Source: Phycisphaerae bacterium
GTDB lineage: Bacteria; Planctomycetota; Phycisphaerae; UBA1845; UTPLA1
Direction of reading: 5' to 3'
Length of the DNA: 7,074 nt
NCBI GenBank assembly: GCA_016935885.1
Contig: JAFGQA010000395.1
Span: 1 to 7,074 of the forward strand
Shown here: positions 4,926 through 7,074 of the stretch, piece after piece
Numbering within the stretch: the stretch's first letter is position 1
How the letters are laid out: the number at the start of each line of letters is the position of its first letter
Notes under the pieces: model-generated
Told to the model about the DNA's origin: nothing
Database searches by the model: none
The model's input: only the letters and a program-made list of their open reading frames with translations
Program-made: the position numbers and the translations under genes

Positions 4926-6821
4926 CTACATCTTGTTCAACAGGCCCTCCGTCTGGTCGAGCAGGTCCTTGAAGATCTTCATGGCATCGTTGACCGGTTT
5001 GGGCGAGGTCATGTCAACGCGGGCCATCTTCAGCAGATCGATCGGGTACTTGCTGCCCCCAGACTTGAGAAACGAAAGGTAGGCTTCCACGGCGCCGTCC
5101 TCGCCGCCGGTGATGCGCCTTGCGATGTTGGAGGCGGCGCAGTAGCTGGTCGCATACTTGTAAACGTAGAAGTTGTAATAGAAGTGGGGGATGCGAATCC
5201 AGTAGTTGTCAACCAGTTCGTCGTGCACGTAATCGGGACCGTAGTACTTCTTCATGATCTTCCGGTACTCGGCCCCCATGGCGTCGGCGGTGAGCGGCTG
5301 GCCGGCCTCGGCCATCTCGTGTATCCGCTGCTCAAACTCGCTGAACATGGTCTGGCGAAAGACGGTGCCGCGCATCCCTTCCAGGAACTCGACCAGCAAA
5401 TACAGCTTGAGCTTCGGGTCCTCGGTCTGCGCCAGCACGTGATGCTGGAGCAGGATCTCGTTGGTGACGGAAGCGACCTCGGCACAGAAGATGTCGTAAT
5501 CGCTGTAGACGTAGGGCTGGTTCGTCCGAGTGAAATACGAGTGCATGGAGTGACCCATTTCGTGGGCCAGTGTGGACATGTCCTCGTAGCTGCCGTGGAA
5601 GTTCAGCAGGACGTACGGCTCGGTCAGATAGCTTCCGCCGGAATATGCCCCGCTCCGTTTGCCCTTCGTGGGATAGACGTCCACCCATCGTGTGGCGAGG
5701 CCCTTGATAAACTGAGTGAGATACTCCTTGCCGAGCGGCTGTAAGGCGTCGATGACCGTCGCAGCGGCCTTGTCGTACTCGACCTCGTATTTCTGGCCGG
5801 TGATCAGCGGGGCGAACAAGTCGTAGGCATGGACGCCGTCATCTAGCTTGAGCACCTTCTTGCGCAGGGTCTGATAGCGGTGCAGCAGCGGGAGGTTCTC
5901 GTTGACCGTCTCGACAAGGGTGTTGTAGACCTCGACCGGGATGTTGCTGCCGTCCAGGGCCGCGGCAAGACAACTGTCATAATTCCTGGCCTTGACGGTC
6001 AGAATGTGACTCTGCACGGCGCCGTTGAGCAGGGCCGCGGCGGTGTTGCGATAATCGGCGTAGGTGCCGACGATGGCCTCGTAGGCGTCCTTGCGAACGC
6101 GACGGTCGGTCGATCGCATGTAAAGATAGAAGGCCGAGTCGTCCAGTTCCACTTCGTTGCCGTCTTCGTCCTTGATCTTCGGGAACTTGATGTCCGCGTT
6201 CGTGAGGTAGTTGTAGGCGCTGCCTGGCGTGCTGCGGACCTTGCCCGTGAGGGCGAGCAGCTCCTCCTCACGCGGGGAGAGGATGTGCTCTTTCTGACGA
6301 AACAGGTCATCGAAGTAGTGTCCGTACACCGCGAGATCATCGTTCTCCTTCATCCACGTTTTCAGCGTCTCGAACGGGATCGCGGTCAACTCCGGCAGCA
6401 GCCACGCCGTCTGGGCACTGTAGTCGTTGAACAGCGACATGACGCGGTCCTTCATCCCCTGATACTCGCCCACACGCGTATCCTGGTCCGACAGGTGGGA
6501 GGCATAGGCCCAAAGGCGTTCCATGCGCGGCTCCAGGTTGTCCCGGAAATCCAATACCTTGAGCAGATCCTCCGCTCCGTTGCCGAGGGTCCCCTTGAAC
6601 TTGGTCACCTGGGCGGCCATCGCCTTGATCACGGTGAATTCCTTCTCCCAAGCCTCCTTGTCGGGGTAAATCCTCTCCATGGCCCAGAGGTACTGTGCGT
6701 CGATCTCGCTTCGCTCGGGGACCTTCTTGACTTCCTGTGCTGTCGATGCGTGCGCAAGGGCCAACACGATGGTGGCCATGACAACCTTGATCGTGGTCGT
6801 GCGTGCGTGTGATCTGTTCAT
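4926..6821 (-). CDS. pepF: Exported oligoendopeptidase F, M3 zinc metallopeptidase
   Basis: This 631-residue M3-family zinc peptidase should cleave short peptides internally. The active site HEMGH (420-424) supplies two His ligands and the catalytic Glu421; Glu448 in FCAEVAS (445-451), 24 residues after the second His, is the expected third ligand. Also typical of PepF are an N-terminal helical domain (about 40-230), GAYSGGSY (391-398), and IPHFYYNFYVYKYATS (544-559), whose tyrosines line the substrate cleft. Residues 1-28 look like a signal peptide: basic start (R3, R7, K12), hydrophobic VVMATIVLALA, and a cut likely after STA. Most PepF enzymes are cytoplasmic and begin near residue 38 here, so this one is predicted to be periplasmic or secreted. 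The start ATG is supported by that signal sequence; only a partial GAGAGAG ribosome site precedes it. It is convergent with murD and probably transcribed alone. The symbol refers to the family; substrate is unknown. Confidence 0.95.
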   Translation of the reverse strand: MNRSHARTTTIKVVMATIVLALAHASTAQEVKKVPERSEIDAQYLWAMERIYPDKEAWEKEFTVIKAMAAQVTKFKGTLGNGAEDLLKVLDFRDNLEPRMERLWAYASHLSDQDTRVGEYQGMKDRVMSLFNDYSAQTAWLLPELTAIPFETLKTWMKENDDLAVYGHYFDDLFRQKEHILSPREEELLALTGKVRSTPGSAYNYLTNADIKFPKIKDEDGNEVELDDSAFYLYMRSTDRRVRKDAYEAIVGTYADYRNTAAALLNGAVQSHILTVKARNYDSCLAAALDGSNIPVEVYNTLVETVNENLPLLHRYQTLRKKVLKLDDGVHAYDLFAPLITGQKYEVEYDKAAATVIDALQPLGKEYLTQFIKGLATRWVDVYPTKGKRSGAYSGGSYLTEPYVLLNFHGSYEDMSTLAHEMGHSMHSYFTRTNQPYVYSDYDIFCAEVASVTNEILLQHHVLAQTEDPKLKLYLLVEFLEGMRGTVFRQTMFSEFEQRIHEMAEAGQPLTADAMGAEYRKIMKKYYGPDYVHDELVDNYWIRIPHFYYNFYVYKYATSYCAASNIARRITGGEDGAVEAYLSFLKSGGSKYPIDLLKMARVDMTSPKPVNDAMKIFKDLLDQTEGLLNKM

Positions 6822-6989
6822 GGTGTGCTCTCTCAGCGGGAGGTTCTGTTCATCGACCAGGGGTTTCCCCGCCCGCGCCCCCGGGACCCCGGGACAGGCC
6901 GTGAACCCCGCAGGCTATCAACAACAGAGACTGGGAGCAAGGGTCGGTCGGGCCCATATCGGAAGCCGGGTGCATGACAGTTTAGGTGG
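6822..6989. other. Upstream region of the pepF-like gene
   Basis: The 168 bases before the peptidase start contain a C/G-rich stretch with CCCGGG twice in close succession (about 6880-6894). I see only very weak promoter-like matches on the minus strand (TTGCTC and TAGCCT, 17 bases apart, near 6916-6944) and would not call them. No gene is visible. Confidence 0.4.
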
Positions 6990-7074
6990 GTGCCACTGGC
7001 AGCTTGCCTGCCAGTGTGTATGCCCCACGCGCCCACCGGAGAGACCGCACGGGCGGACAAGCCGCCCGTGGCAC
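6990..7074 (+). repeat. 85-bp palindromic element, full copy 2
   Basis: Same length and ends as the copy at 3051-3135 (GTGCCAC at the left, GTGGCAC at the right), about 87% identical. Both hairpins are perfect here: CACTGGCAG/CTGCCAGTG with loop CTTGC (about 6994-7016) and CACGGGCGG/CCGCCCGTG with loop ACAAG (about 7048-7070). The second hairpin is better paired than in copy 1, where one arm has an A. The window ends at the last base of the element, so it may continue. It lies 168 bases upstream of the peptidase start and could affect that gene's expression. Confidence 0.85.

Noticed and set aside
4745..4972. 75-codon frame with a GGAG before its ATG
   Set aside because: It crosses palindromes and tandem repeats and runs antisense into the peptidase gene; the good ribosome site appears to be chance.
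5880..6812. 310-codon plus-strand frame antisense to the peptidase
   Set aside because: It is the shadow of a certain gene with intact active site on the minus strand.

Overview
This window most likely comes from a Planctomycetota genome, perhaps a metagenome-assembled one. The grounds are high-GC DNA, large repeat-rich spacers, and short hairpin repeats with CAAG or CTTG loops, which I associate from memory with planctomycetes. No rRNA or strict marker is present, so the assignment is inference. Three protein genes are certain, purD and murD on the plus strand and an exported oligoendopeptidase F (pepF-like) on the minus strand, together with one minus-strand tRNA-Gly(TCC).

Layout. Positions 1-181 hold an undecidable piece of a possible gene end (plus strand) or gene beginning (minus strand), followed by a 14-bp palindrome with a T run. 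tRNA-Gly lies at 182-253 on the minus strand. Positions 254-1491 hold no convincing protein gene; instead there is a dense series of short hairpins, a possible plus-strand promoter near 387-415, two mirror-image hairpins near 894-977, and a direct repeat just before purD. purD (1492-2841) is followed by a 461-bp spacer with an 8-bp tandem array and one and a half copies of a palindromic 85-bp element. murD (3303-4697) follows with a good ribosome binding site. A 228-bp repeat-bearing spacer separates it from the convergent pepF-like gene (4926-6821, minus). A second 85-bp element lies upstream of pepF and ends exactly at the window edge.

The genes are housekeeping and do not form one pathway. 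PurD makes glycinamide ribonucleotide in purine synthesis. MurD adds D-glutamate to the peptidoglycan precursor and here stands apart from other cell-wall genes. The peptidase carries a signal peptide and probably degrades oligopeptides outside the cytoplasm. The large spacers argue against a tight operon.

I see no new defence or biosynthetic system. The most novel material is the non-coding DNA: the 85-bp element with matching inverted ends and two hairpins with complementary loops, an 11-bp sequence placed twice immediately before unrelated palindromes, and the hairpin-rich 417-977 block, which could be a structured RNA or a cluster of interspersed repeats.
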